From: Hypsibius dujardini
Taxonomy: Eukaryota; Tardigrada; Eutardigrada; Parachela; Hypsibiidae
Direction of reading: 5' to 3'
Length of the DNA: 31,535 nucleotides
NCBI GenBank assembly: GCA_001579985.1
Contig: LRSR01009947.1
Coordinates: forward strand, 1-31,535
Positions 17,551 through 28,438 of this stretch are shown here, piece after piece (position 1 is the stretch's first letter; each line of letters starts with the position of its first letter). The position numbers and the translations under genes are program-made. Under the pieces are notes generated by a model. That model was not told the origin of the DNA, made no database searches, and saw only the letters and a list, made by a program, of their open reading frames with translations.

Positions 17551-18950
17551 TGCCCTTCGTTTATATGGTCTGTTAATTTCAGATGTCTTAATTTTTTAAT
17601 TTTTGGCTTCTCATAGTCAGTTGGGAAGTGCCTTTGGCACACCGAAAGTTTATACTGCTGATGCGACCCGAAAACGTTAGCTTAGCGCTAGGATTTCGAT
17701 GTGCTATTTAGTTGAAGCCCAAGCAGACAGTCATAGTATGTTCCTTTATTATTATTGTTGTCCGCTTAGCATATAGTCTTACAGCTCTTCTTTTCTTCTT
17801 TTAATTGCTTTAGCGATTGATTAGCATTTGTGAATGTAGTTGTGATTCTTTTTAATATTTGTGGCTGTGGTATCAAATAACGTTGGTTGGTAGACAACTT
17901 CGACGGCAGTTTATTCAACCGGGAAGACTAAAACTATACAGTAGACATCACAATTTTTAATAATTACCGGCATCCAGCCGACTATTCAGACAGAGAGACA
18001 GCAGCAAGCCAGGCAGATCGACTTACAGACCAACACGCATGCAGGCAGGCAGTAGAGACACAGACATAATATATTAGCTCTCTATCTGTCTGACAGACAG
18101 GCAAGCAGACAAATAAGAAGTCGAACAGACAAACAGGCAGACAGAAAGACAGAAAGACAGACAAGAGACAGACAAACCGACAGATCAACAACACACAGAC
18201 ACACATGGAGATCGACATATAAATAGAACACCCGATAGGCAAACAATCATATGACATGGTAGAAAAACATAAACCAAGACAGGTGAGCAGGAAGAGACTA
18301 CCGCTCCCGCCCCTAATTCATTGTCTCCAGGGCCAAATGCGGTCAAATCAGAGATCTGCAAAAACAAACCCGCCAGGGATAACAATAATCCCTCCTACAA
18401 CTGTAGTAACATCACCCTCGTTCTCGTCCAATCATAGTCATCCCCGCCATGCACACACAACCCTTCATACGTCCGCTGTACGTAAATGTTGTGGAGAAGG
18501 AAAAGGAAGCACGCTGTGTTGAATGGATGAAGCCCTCCAGATCCTGTTCCGCCCGTTTTGTTCCCCCACTTCCTTCCCTCCATCCCCCCTCTCTTCCCTT
18601 CATCTTAACGCACGTAGCACACAAGCAGCTCATACGGGTACACGGACTGCCGTTCCGTCGGAAACGGTCCCCCACCCACATACGATTGTATTCGTACTGT
18701 TTGTGTTGCTTTATTACGCAATAAAACGTGGACGGACTGCCCGTCCGGATTTTTCTTGCCACTCTTTTTTTCCACTGTCGTGCGCGTTGCTCCTTCCTTT
18801 CCCGCGCAGCACATGCTGCACGCCGCTGGAGCCTCCCACTCTTGATCCCAAATTAGTTCACTTTTTTGTCCACAGTGTCAGACCAGTTTTCTCGCGTTCT
18901 ATTCTTCAAATTTTGAAGAGAAAAAATTAAGGAATTTATCCCCGCGAGAA
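17551..18950. other. Spacer between the CCCH and SLC7 genes
   Basis: About 1.4 kb. It starts with A/T-rich 3' UTR-like sequence and contains a degenerate CAGA array at 17984-18215. It continues as C-rich promoter-like sequence up to the SLC7 start. A possible acceptor (GTCCACAG, ending near 18873) suggests a spliced 5' UTR. I see no exon. Confidence 0.6.
17984..18215. repeat. Degenerate CAGA microsatellite
   Basis: Interrupted CAGA/CAGG/CAAA tetranucleotides with both CAGA and CTGT tracts (a short strand switch near 18080-18100), in the spacer before SLC7. Confidence 0.85.
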
Positions 18951-21900
18951 ATGGCAACCAACGGTACGGTGACCGTGCCTGTGAAGCGCTGGCAGCGTGA
19001 AATGATGCTGCCTGACGAGGAAGAGGTCCCTGCTAATAACGGGGAAAGGAGGCCTGGATCCATCGCAAGAGGAGGAGGAGGAGGAGGTGATGGGGAGGAA
19101 GTCAAGCTAAAGCCGAAAATCGGCTTAATCAGCGGCATTTCCATCATTGTCGGATCGATCATCGGCTCCGGCATTTTCATCAGCCCGACCGGTAATTACT
19201 TGTGGATATATTGTGCTGACTATACGGAATATGTATTTATCATACATGCACGGGTTGTTCAGGGGTTCTTAGGGGCGCCGGAAGTGTCGGACTATCACTG
19301 GTCATATGGGTTGTTTGCGGAATGTTCTCCATGATGGGCGCCTATTGTTACGCCGAATTGGGCACCATGATGGTTCGCAGGTACGGTGAGCATGGGGTCC
19401 CACTGGTGATGGGTTGGCGTGCGGCTCGTATATTAATAAAAGTACTTAGTGGTAATGTATATATGGTATATTTATGCATTACTGCTGTTTTAGTGGTGCG
19501 GACTACGCCTACATTTTTGAAGGTACGTGCGGATCAAATTAGTAAACAATGGTGACATTCATAAATAGCATGAGAATTGATGACTATTCACCTATGTAAG
19601 TTTTCTCTGTAACTCCCGACCTCCAACAGCAAAACAATCTGAAGTCGATTTTATTCCAGAAAGTTTGGGTTTCTGGTTTTTTTAAGCTGCCCGCTTTTAC
19701 CTGGATAAAGAAATTTTGTCAGTAACTTATTTATCTTTGATTAGCTTCCCAAAGAGCCTAATGTCATCTTTCCGTGGGAAAAATTCGTTAAATGAGCGCT
19801 GTTGATTTACGGGACGCAAAGTACTTAGCTTTTAGCTACTTAGCTACTTAGCTAACTTTTAGCTTTTCTGGTTTGTCGAATTTTTAGCTACATGTTATTA
19901 AGAGATACATAAAGAGTTGTTACGATTAGGGTGTGTTTTTGATATAGATTAACTGCCGGCCGGGTTTTTTGAAATTTCGATTTGACAAAAATCATAATTG
20001 TTTTGGTGGAGCATTTTATAATTTTATTTTTTGTCTATGTTATCAATTCAACCAGACGGTCCTTATTATGACTCTGTCGCGCGCTATGTATTGACGAGCA
20101 TTTTTCTACTTGCAAGTTCAGTGTGTGCGAAGAAAGAGGGAAATCAATAGCATTGCATTTGTCATTATCGACTCACAAGTTTTTCTTCTTCATCTTAGTA
20201 TTTCGAAAAATTAATTTTCTTTGTCTCGAACTTGACTTGATATACTTTCTTTACTTAATTTTCTGTTACTTCTTCTCACAGCATTCGGACCCTTTCTGGC
20301 ATTTATCCGGCTCTGGGTGGAGTGCATAATCATCCGACCAGGTTAGCGATCGAACGCGCGAGAGTGTCACACAATTATGGCTTCTCCGGCAGCCCTGGGC
20401 AAAATTCCCCAAAAACGTCTGATTATTTTCCCTTCATATGTGCGTGTTATGTCCTTTATATCCAGGCTGTCAGACGATTGTGGCGTTGACGTTTGCCGAA
20501 TACATCCTCAAGCCCTTCTACCCAGACTGTGCACCGCCCCAACCGCCCATAATCATGCTGGCAGCTGTCTGTATCTGTAAGTTCATCTAGCCCCTTCCTC
20601 CTCATCCATCCGAAAATTCATCAAACGTCTAAATAAATATGTATTCATTATTTGGAGATCTGAATAAAACTAGGCAAATTTTGAATCCTACGAACAACAT
20701 GCATTATCTATGTCGCATGTATGTTTGTCCTGCTCTGCAATTCATTCGTAGGACTTCCGGGAAAGGGGATTATAATAGCGTAATTTGGATGTCAGCTGGT
20801 GATACCTGGGGGATTGTGGGACTCTGCAGCTATATTAAGGGCTAATCAAAAATTGTGTTTATCGGGCGAGCGAGCGAGAGAGAGAGAGAGAGAAAGAAAG
20901 AGATGGGGGACAGCTGTACCGGGGGAGTCTTATTACACCCGGTGTTTGCGAATTGTGACGGACTTAGTGGCGCGCTATCTGTCTGTGGAACGGACGTGAG
21001 GATCTTAGGGATGGAAGCCGGGAGCAGATCGCATTACCATCGATTTGTATACGCGCGAGTTTATTGTACCAGATAGAACGGGAAATGTTATTACGATATT
21101 CTCCAAGTGGATGGGCTTATTTCCATGAAAAAAATTGTCCTTTTTGAAGGAGTTATTGGTTGAAAATTGTTAGGGTGTCTGCTGTTGTATATCCATGTGT
21201 CTGTGTCTGTGTCTGTGTCTGTGTCTGTGTCTGTGTCTGTGTCTGTGTCTGTGTCTGTGTATGTGTCTGTGTGTGTGTATGTGTCTGTGTGTGCCTGTCT
21301 GTTTGTCTGAATGTGTCTGCGTCTGTGTCCGCGTCTGCGCTTGCGTCCGTATGTGTCTGTGTTTTTGTTCCTGTTGGTGTCTGCCTGCGTCCATATCTGT
21401 CGTCTGGTATGTATTGGGTCTTTTTCTGCATACGCCTATACCTATACCTGTGCTGGCTGTATTGTCTGTGTAACTGTTTCCGTGTCTGAATCGGTGTATG
21501 CGTATGTCTGCTGGTTCAGTTTTTGTATCTTTGTGTGAGTATGTGTTTGCGTTCATGTTTGTGTCTATATTTATGCTCGTGCAAACGATGCCGGAAATAA
21601 GATGTGTTTATATGCATTGGAAATTACAGGACCACTGGCTTTGTCGGTTTTCACAGCGTGAAGTTTAGAATCAAGTCATAACGCTTGCAAGTCAGTCGAT
21701 GGATGGGATGCATGTTTCCCGGCACTGGGAAAAAAATCGATTGTAATTGCTGATTGATTTTGGTCCTCCGAGAGGAACGTTCGACACTGTAATGAGAGTA
21801 AACGGATCGGCTTGTCAAGTGTTTGTGACTGTTTTCAAACGCCAGTAGCTGACGCTTATTTAAATTCCAAGCACTCCTCAACACTGTTTGGATTTATTTG

Positions 21901-22052
21901 CCGGCTAGAAACAACAGGAAAGAACCGCGCGAAAATTTGCACTTCTACGTTTGTTTATTTTCCTGAATTGCTTGTCTCCGCCCAGTGGCCCGTTTTCGCC
22001 CATCATCCACATAAACCAACAGATGAAAAGGCAGGCACGCAGAAAGAGACAA

Positions 22053-22098
<46 letters not shown>

Positions 22099-25000
22099 TG
22101 ACAGACTGACTGGACAGACTGACTGACAGACTGACTGACAAGCAAACAGACACACAGACACACAGACACACACACAGACAGACATAAATGTAGCCAGATC
22201 AGTCCTAATATATTAGAATAACAGGGTCGTGGACCTAGTGAGAACATATAATGAACAACGCTTCGTGATCTATTCATAGACTGCTTAAACCAGAGCCTGC
22301 TTTCTATGGATGCTGTAACTTTGAACTGGGCTCGCGGCGCAGTGTTTGCGTAACCGATTGTAAAAGGGGAACTAGGAGATGCCAGTGTCAGGTCAAGTAA
22401 AATCGATAAAGTCCTCTTCCGTTTTCGGGAAGAGTTGTCAGCTACGCTGGGATCTTCTGACATCGACGACTTGTCGTCGAGGGAGACTCTTTGCGTGGCG
22501 GAAACGGCGGAAGTGATTAATTACGTCCCAAGACGGAAGATAGGGCGTTGCAGTCAACCGCAACTGTAGCATTTTACGACCGATAGCCAGTTCCACGGCC
22601 ATAGTGTCTTCTTCCTCGTTTCAGTGATCCTCACATTCGTCAATTGTTGGGACGTCAAGTGGGCAACAGCAGTGCAAAACGTCTTTACTGGAGCCAAACT
22701 TTTGGTGAGGTTATCTCTGCATTACTCCAAGCATATGTATCCATGCTTGTGTCCGTTGCTTGTATCTGGTGCTATATACCAATACTCAGTATCTGCTAAT
22801 TACTGTATTTATTTTTGTGTCGGTGTTTGTGTCTGTGTCTGCATCGTGTCTATTAATGCTTTGTTTATAATTTTATGCACGTATATTCGTAAGTTTGCTT
22901 TCACTGTGATTTTTCTTCTTTTGGAGCCAAAAATGCATTAATTTCAGTAAGGTGATTTCGGAATTGCATTCCATTTTGGCTAGGCTCTCGCTATCATCAT
23001 CATAACCGGCATTGTACAACTCGGCCGAGGTAATTTCTGTTGTACTAGCATGAGGCAAAGTCTGTATTTCGGCTCACCGTCCAGTTAGTCGATGGGTGAT
23101 TCTTTGATGACATGTGCTTGATTGTTTGATTTACTGTACTATATCTCAGTATACTATAGCACTCCTAAAAAATCAAACAATCAAGCAGCTGCCATCAATG
23201 AGAAACCCATGAGTGAGCCGATTTGTCGACCAAGTGGAGGGTGAGCCGAAATACAGACTCTGCCTCATACACGCTGAGCTCAAAAGCAACACTGCCTAGG
23301 TGTTGTTCAACGCACTATCGATCGTTATATAGGCGAAACTTCGAACTTCGAGAATGCTTTTCACGGGTCCAACCTCGATGTGGGCGACATCTCCTTGGCC
23401 TTCTACGCCGGCCTTTTCGCCTACAACGGATGGACTTACCTCAACTTCGTCATTGAGGAGCTCCACGAACCAGAAAAGTAGGTGAACCTAGGAATTCTCT
23501 GAATGAAAAACTTTTACTCACTTGGAAGTATTTTCAGAGGGAACCTAGAATGTCTCAGCTTAATATTTTTAAATAAATCTATAATTACGATGATTTTATA
23601 AATAAATTTTATCGGTCAGGACATGAACACTTTTCTTTGGCTGACTTTCAAAGTTAAAAAACACACAGGAATATTCCATTTTCCCAAATTTTGACTGTAA
23701 AAAAATTGGGAAATCGTTAAATTTAAAGAATTTTGAGTCTTCTCTTCTCAAAATGCAATTTCAAACCGCTTGACATCAGCAGAATCTTTTTTTGACATCA
23801 GGGGGCGAAGCGACAGGTCGTTGTCCATCCCAATCGGAAACATATGAGTGATATTCCAGAAATGACGCGTAGCTCCGTTCCCTTACTTCCAACACAGATT
23901 ATGCTAATGCCAAATGATTTGAAATTGATTTTTGAGAAGGATAGTAACAAAATCTGTTAAATTTAATTATTCTTCAAAAATCAAGTTTTTACTTCTAAAA
24001 TTAGGGAAAATGGGATCTTCCAGTGTTTTTCCAACTTTGAAATTCAGCCAAAGAAAAGTATTCATGTCCTGACCGATAAAATTAACTTATAAAATCATCA
24101 TAATTATAGCTCTATTGAAAAAAAATGAAGCGGAGACATTTTGTGTCCCCCTCTGAAAATCGTCCCAAGTGAGAACACAGAAAAAACCTACTGTAATATT
24201 CGTCTCTGTCTTTCGATATACAGAAATCTTCCAAGAGCAATCGTCATATCCTGCATCCTCGTGACGGTCGTCTACACCCTGGCCAACGTGGCCTTCTTCA
24301 CGACCATCTCACCGAGTGTGATGCTGGCCACACCGGCCGTCGCGGTACTGTTTGCCGACACACTCTACGGTCCGATGGCCTGGATTATTCCCTTTTTTGT
24401 GGCCATGTCGACGTTTGGCGCCGTCAACGGGATTCTCTTCACCTCCTCCCGACTGTTTTTGGTAGGACAATTGCATCCTTATCTAACAACACGTCGTAGA
24501 AAAAAGCCACCAAAGTCGAAAGAGATCCTTGTGTTTGAAACTTGCAGGCCGGCGCACGGGAAGGCCAAATGCCGCAAGTCCTTACGATGGTTCAGATCGG
24601 TAAGAACTTAAAAGAGAACCCGTTTTTGGATAACTTCGTTGCGTACTTTATAACTTGTTAATTGCAGAAAGAGAGACCCCGGTGCCTGCTGTGATATTTG
24701 TCAGTTTCCTCTCGCTCCTCTTCCTGGCAGCCAGCAACATCTACGCCTTGATTAATTATGTATCCATCGTTAATTGGTTAGCCATTGGCCTGGCAGTTTT
24801 CGTGCTGGTACGTGGAGGTTCTTTCCTTTCGATCTACGTAATGATAATTACAGTCCCCCTCGATAAAAGATGCAGAAAAAGCAAATGCATTCTCAACAGG
24901 TGTATCTACGGTGGAAGAGGCCAGACATGCCGCGACCAATCAAAGTATGTACATTGAATATAGCAAGTCCATTTACATTTTTTTTATGTATATATTTCAT

Positions 25001-25520
25001 ATACATTGCATTATAGTATTACACTATTATATTATATTATATTATATATGACACATATTATGTTATGTTATATTATTGTGTATTCTTATGTGTTTAATTG
25101 AAGAAAACGCTCGTTTTGTTAGGTGTCACTGATATGGCCAATTGTATATCTGCTTTGTACGGTCTATATCATCATCTTACCGCTGTACCAAAAGCCTGGA
25201 GAAACTGGTATGATTCGGCCTTTCGAATTTTACTTATCAAGTTCACTATTGCGAGCACAGAGTTTTCAAAGATGTTGCATGGTAGGCGTCGGCTTGCTAT
25301 TGATGCTGACTGCGCTTCCGGTTTACTGGATCTTCATTTCCTGGAGAAGTAAACCCAGTTGGCTCACCCGGTTAAGTGGTACGTTCCCTACCTTCTATTC
25401 GCTCGACATTGTACAGTATGTGTGTTTTTTTTCTCGCCTGAAACGAATGACCATGTTGTTCTTCTCTCCCACACAGCTTCACTAACTCGGCTAACGCAAA
25501 AGACCCTGTTTGTATGCTGA
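18951..25520 (+). CDS. SLC7 L-type/heteromeric amino acid transporter light chain
   Basis: Fifteen exons: 18951-19191, 19263-19380, 19494-19522, 20282-20341, 20466-20576, 22625-22704, 22984-23029, 23333-23477, 24224-24461, 24548-24599, 24668-24807, 24900-24944, 25123-25207, 25286-25378 and 25477-25520. They total 1527 nt (508 aa plus TGA), in frame at all 14 junctions. After a Gly-rich cytosolic N-terminus comes IISG-type substrate motif [14 protein letters not shown] in the first membrane helix, then [59 protein letters not shown] and [12 protein letters not shown]. The family has 12 helices. Cys171 in FYPDCAPP matches the loop cysteine that disulphide-bonds the SLC3 heavy chain. Length and motifs fit the LAT/y+LAT/xCT subgroup; substrate class cannot be assigned. 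It would act at the plasma membrane as an amino acid exchanger. Confidence 0.93.
19494..19522 (+). other. 29-nt micro-exon of the SLC7 gene
   Basis: Encodes only the [10 protein letters not shown] stretch between two phase-shifted junctions (TTTTAG acceptor, GTACGT donor). Skipping it would break the frame, so it must be constitutive for a functional protein. Confidence 0.85.
19523..20281. other. SLC7 intron without clear elements
   Basis: A 759-bp A/T-rich intron. The only structure is a short run of TTAGCTACTTAGC units near 19827-19865. It resembles the interior of A/T-rich hAT elements, but no paired ends are visible. Confidence 0.5.
20868..20903. repeat. GA-rich microsatellite
   Basis: GAGC units passing into (GA)n and GAAA in the 2-kb SLC7 intron 20577-22624. 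Confidence 0.9.
21190..21560. repeat. TGTGTC hexanucleotide array
   Basis: About eleven near-perfect TGTGTC units followed by some 300 bp of decayed TGTGTC/TGCGTC derivatives. It lies in the SLC7 intron 20577-22624. Open frames across it are repeat translation. Confidence 0.93.
22040..22182. repeat. CAGA/CTGACAGA microsatellite
   Basis: Pure (CAGA)n near 22055-22098, then CTGACAGA units and CACACAGA units, in the same 2-kb SLC7 intron as the TGTGTC array. Confidence 0.93.
23051..23277. mobile_element. Inverted-repeat MITE, TGAGG ends
   Basis: A 227-bp element with near-perfect terminal inverted repeats: TGAGGCAAAGTCTGTATTTC continuing to GGCTCACC at the left, and the same with one change at the right. 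Inner arms also pair (TGCTTGATTGTTTGATTT with its complement), so the element can fold end to end. It begins 21 nt after the donor at 23030 and ends 55 nt before the acceptor of the SLC7 intron 23030-23332. The right flank is TA, the left CA. Confidence 0.82.
23517..24173. mobile_element. Foldback (palindromic) MITE, copy B
   Basis: A 657-bp diverged copy of the element at 9514-10172, with the same end-to-end inverted structure. Left end CTCACTTGGAAGTATTTTCA and inverted right end CTCACTTGGGACGATTTTCA pair closely. Shared blocks include AGAAATGACRCRTAGCTC, TATGCTAATGCCAA and TGAAAATCGTCCCAAGT. It makes up most of the 746-bp SLC7 intron 23478-24223. Confidence 0.85.
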
Positions 25521-25844
25521 CGGCTCCCCCTACAGTACTCGGGATACTATCAAGGAATCCAATGTGACTTTGTACATTTAAAGGGACGTGGTATTCGCGG
25601 CTTTAATTGTCACAGCACAGCTCTGCCGAAAAGCACTTCCAGATTTTATAACCCGGACAATTTATGTTCTATTAAAATCAATTCAAAATGTGGACAAACG
25701 TGCCCATCAAAATGGTGAAACCATTCATCCGAAATTATCATCTTCTCGCGTCATATTTTTTACTGTCATACTGTACACGCAGGATGTAATGTACTATGGG
25801 GCAGTAGAGCTACACAGACACAGTAGACAGCACAGTACCGACTA
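25521..25844. other. Downstream flank of the SLC7 gene
   Basis: About 320 bp after the SLC7 stop. It is probably 3' UTR and spacer. No clear AATAAA before the MITE at 25845 and no other feature. Confidence 0.5.
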
Positions 25845-26177
25845 TGAGGTAAGGGCACTGGAATGGGCCACTTGTTTTTCCCGTACCCTGGAATGGACCA
25901 CCCTGGAATCACAACTTCCACACAAGTTTTGGCTATCACTAAGATTCTAAGCGACAGAGAATATTCGATAATTCGGTGAAAATTGTGGGAACATGTTTAA
26001 AAAAGAGAAATAAAAAGTTCCATTGGACGATTGGAGAAGTCCACTGTAGAGGTCGCTGACTACGCAGTAACTTATTTGTTTTTTTTTATTAATTTGCGAC
26101 AGAGCGCCCCCTGCCGCCCGGTGGCCCATTCCAGGGTACGGGAAAGCCAAGTGGCCCATTCCAGTGCCCTTACCTCA
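25845..26177. mobile_element. MITE with 58-bp terminal inverted repeats and TA target site
   Basis: A 333-bp element. The first 58 bases (TGAGGTAAGGGCACTGGAAT onward) match the inverted last 58 with three differences. It is flanked by TA on both sides (25843-25844 and 26178-26179), as expected for Tc1/mariner-type insertion. Each arm contains a tandem-like CTGGAATGGGCCAC motif twice. It has no coding capacity. The near identity of the arms suggests recent activity. Confidence 0.88.
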
Positions 26178-26179
26178 TA

Positions 26180-26759
26180 CCGTACTTCTTTTACTTCTTT
26201 TACAGAAGAATTTGTATGTTGCAAGACCGGTGGTTCCTACAATAACTAATTGCGAATCCAGCAGATTATTGAAATCGTTTCAAATCACATTCGTCAGTGT
26301 AAGACTTAGGACAAGGACATGGTTAAAAACATTTAGATCTGTTATATCGGGCGGATAATAGTATTTGACACTGCAACTGTGGCTCCTGTCATCATTTGGA
26401 TGTCTTACAGTGAATCCGATCCGTCGCATCTCTCTTCAGAAACCCATTCGGTTCTCTGGGTTCGATATTCATCACATTCGCGTTTATAACACGTCATCTC
26501 GTACTCATTCAGTTTCGCTGTTACATTCAGACAATCAGACAGCGAAAGGCGCTTCTTGTACGTCGCTACGCGAACTCCTACACATTCAAGTCAGATGTGC
26601 GCCTTAACCCTGGCCAAAAATATGACAGTAATTCGAACTTTAATTGAAATTCTTTATGGTTCCCCGAACGATCGTATCACAGTACATCTGTACATTACAA
26701 TTTGGTGGTCTATCTTTTTCTTCATACCAAAATGAATCTGTATTGCATTCCAAAATTAG
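26180..26759. other. Spacer without supported features
   Basis: About 580 bp. It has mixed composition with scattered TTCAGTT/TTCATT motifs near 26440-26530. No open frame here resembles a known protein. Confidence 0.5.
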
Positions 26760-26958
26760 ATGCAAAAACAAATACAATTATGGACTGAGTCGCACCTGGT
26801 TGACCAATGGTCAGTCTTCCAAAATGCTCCCCCCTTGACCACAACATCATTTGGCATAACCAATCGGTCTCTACAGGGGAAAAAAGTGAAACATTTTTTG
26901 TCCGGGAATTCAACCGCCGACCTTCTCGCAAGAGGCAGAGCATAAATCGCTGAGCTAA
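26760..26958 (-). mobile_element. tRNA-derived SINE-like element
   Basis: On the minus strand, a degenerate Pol III A box (TAGCTCAGCGA) and B box (GGTTGAATTCC) lie at near-tRNA spacing, around 26950 down to 26905. Between them is a decayed anticodon-arm-like TGCCTCTTGCGAGAAGG. The arms no longer pair well, so it is not a tRNA gene. About 140 bp of non-tRNA sequence follow, ending in a TTGTATTTGTTTTTG tail. The 3' boundary is uncertain. Confidence 0.5.
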
Positions 26959-27079
26959 CAGAGACACACAACAGAAGAAATAATGAAATTACTAACGAGG
27001 AAGATACTTTGACTAGAAAAACGGACCAGTGTCAATTGGCACTGTACTTATCTTTTATCAACACTATAAGTAATTTTGA

Positions 27080-27716
27080 ACTCTGTGCTTAACAAAAATA
27101 TTCAAATCTACAATTGTTTTTCCATTTCCAGCCTTTTTCAATCTTACACTGGAAGTCCCAATAAAATTGGTGTTATAAATGGTACTCCGGTTGATTATCT
27201 TAAAATACATCACGTGACGTCATCGGGTCTCCTTGTCTCATTTGGACATTCTTTTTGAAAATTTTATTAGACGAATTTCGTCTGATTTACTAAGTTTTGG
27301 ACTTTTTGGATAGATACTCAAATTTTATACACGCAAAACTCAGCCTTAGAGTTTACCTAGTGTAGCGAGATAGGCATCATCACAAACCTTCGCAAATTTT
27401 TTATTTTGGGATGGGGTGAACTTGGGTCGCCGTGTTTTTCACTTTTGCTTTGCGACTAGATACGGTAGACAGAAACGCTGCTTTTTGCGTGTAACAAATC
27501 CGCATACCTATCGAAATCGTTCAAAAAGTAGTAAATCTGACGGAATTTGTTTAGTAACATTTTTAATAAGAATGTCCAAATGAGAGAAGAGGACCTGGTG
27601 ATGTCATGTAACTTTTCTGAAAAACAAAAAAAAGGCGAAAGTTTAAAAATTGACGATGGTTTGATAGAAAATAGTGAGCAAAGTTGTAAATCTATATTCC
27701 GTGCCAACACGTTCGG
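27080..27716. mobile_element. Large foldback element (second family)
   Basis: Roughly 640 bp with long imperfect inverted arms meeting near 27400. The clearest arm pairs are CTCATTTGGACATTCTT (27237 region, inverted near 27570-27590), CGTCTGATTTACTA (27280 region against 27525-27545), GATAGATACT/GATAGGTATG and ACACGCAAAA. Outer boundaries are approximate because the arms diverge. The 109-codon open frame 27547-27876 is largely the right arm and is not credible as a gene. Confidence 0.65.
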
Positions 27717-28438
27717 CGCCACCTGTCATGAATTTCAGTCTAAAACAAAGCGCCGGGCTCCCATTGAGATAGTAAAATTGTTAGCGATTATAACCGTATT
27801 TTGGATAGTGTTTAAATCGAAGGTACGGACATCTCGCTGGTTACTCCGATCGCAAGGTCTTACATCACAATTTTGAACACCTCTTTTGTAGTGTCGAGGG
27901 TCGGCTTGCCATTGTTAGATAAGCGCACCCTGAATTTCCATAAGCTTTGTCCGTCATCCCCAGACCCGGACTGAGAGAGACAGCAAGGTACATACACCCT
28001 GGATAAAGTTGGTAGCGGGATGCGGCGCCCACTTATTGTTTTAAATACTATCTATTTTTCCTACAGGTCGGACATGATTTACCATTCATTATACTCTGTG
28101 TCCAACGCCGCTGCGATGATTGTGACGACGACTTGCAGCAAACAGACAAAGGTCTACTTAAACAATGCCTCACGCGCGAAGTGTTCTAACAGCCAAAAAT
28201 GATTACCATATTCCGGCGATAGACGTATAAAGACAAAACACGGAGGGCAAGAAAGGAAGACAGAACCTGGACCAGGCTTATCGTGTTTACCAAGCTGTCA
28301 TTTAGCAGGGTATGCATAACACATTTCAAAAACTTCACATATAAACCTCACTTCCAGCCGTTTAAAGCATTACAGTTTCCTGCATTTATTCAGCTGCTTT
28401 TATGTACAAACACTTTATTTAACTCACATCGACCTAAA
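27717..28438. other. Upstream region of the secreted YfaP-like gene
   Basis: About 720 bp, expected to hold that gene's promoter and 5' UTR. A 60-codon frame at 28020-28202 shows nothing recognisable. Confidence 0.5.

Noticed and set aside
19827-19865. Possible second hAT-type element (TTAGCTACTTAGC units)
   Set aside because: I could not find paired terminal repeats or a target duplication around it.
18951-25520. Contamination or bacterial origin of the window
   Set aside because: Every protein gene has spliceosomal introns with consistent phases, including the bacterial-looking YfaP-like gene.
26905-26955. A second tRNA gene on the minus strand
   Set aside because: The D and anticodon stems do not pair and the B box has mismatches, so I call it a SINE head, not a tRNA.
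27547-27876. 109-codon plus-strand open frame
   Set aside because: Most of it is the right arm of the foldback element.
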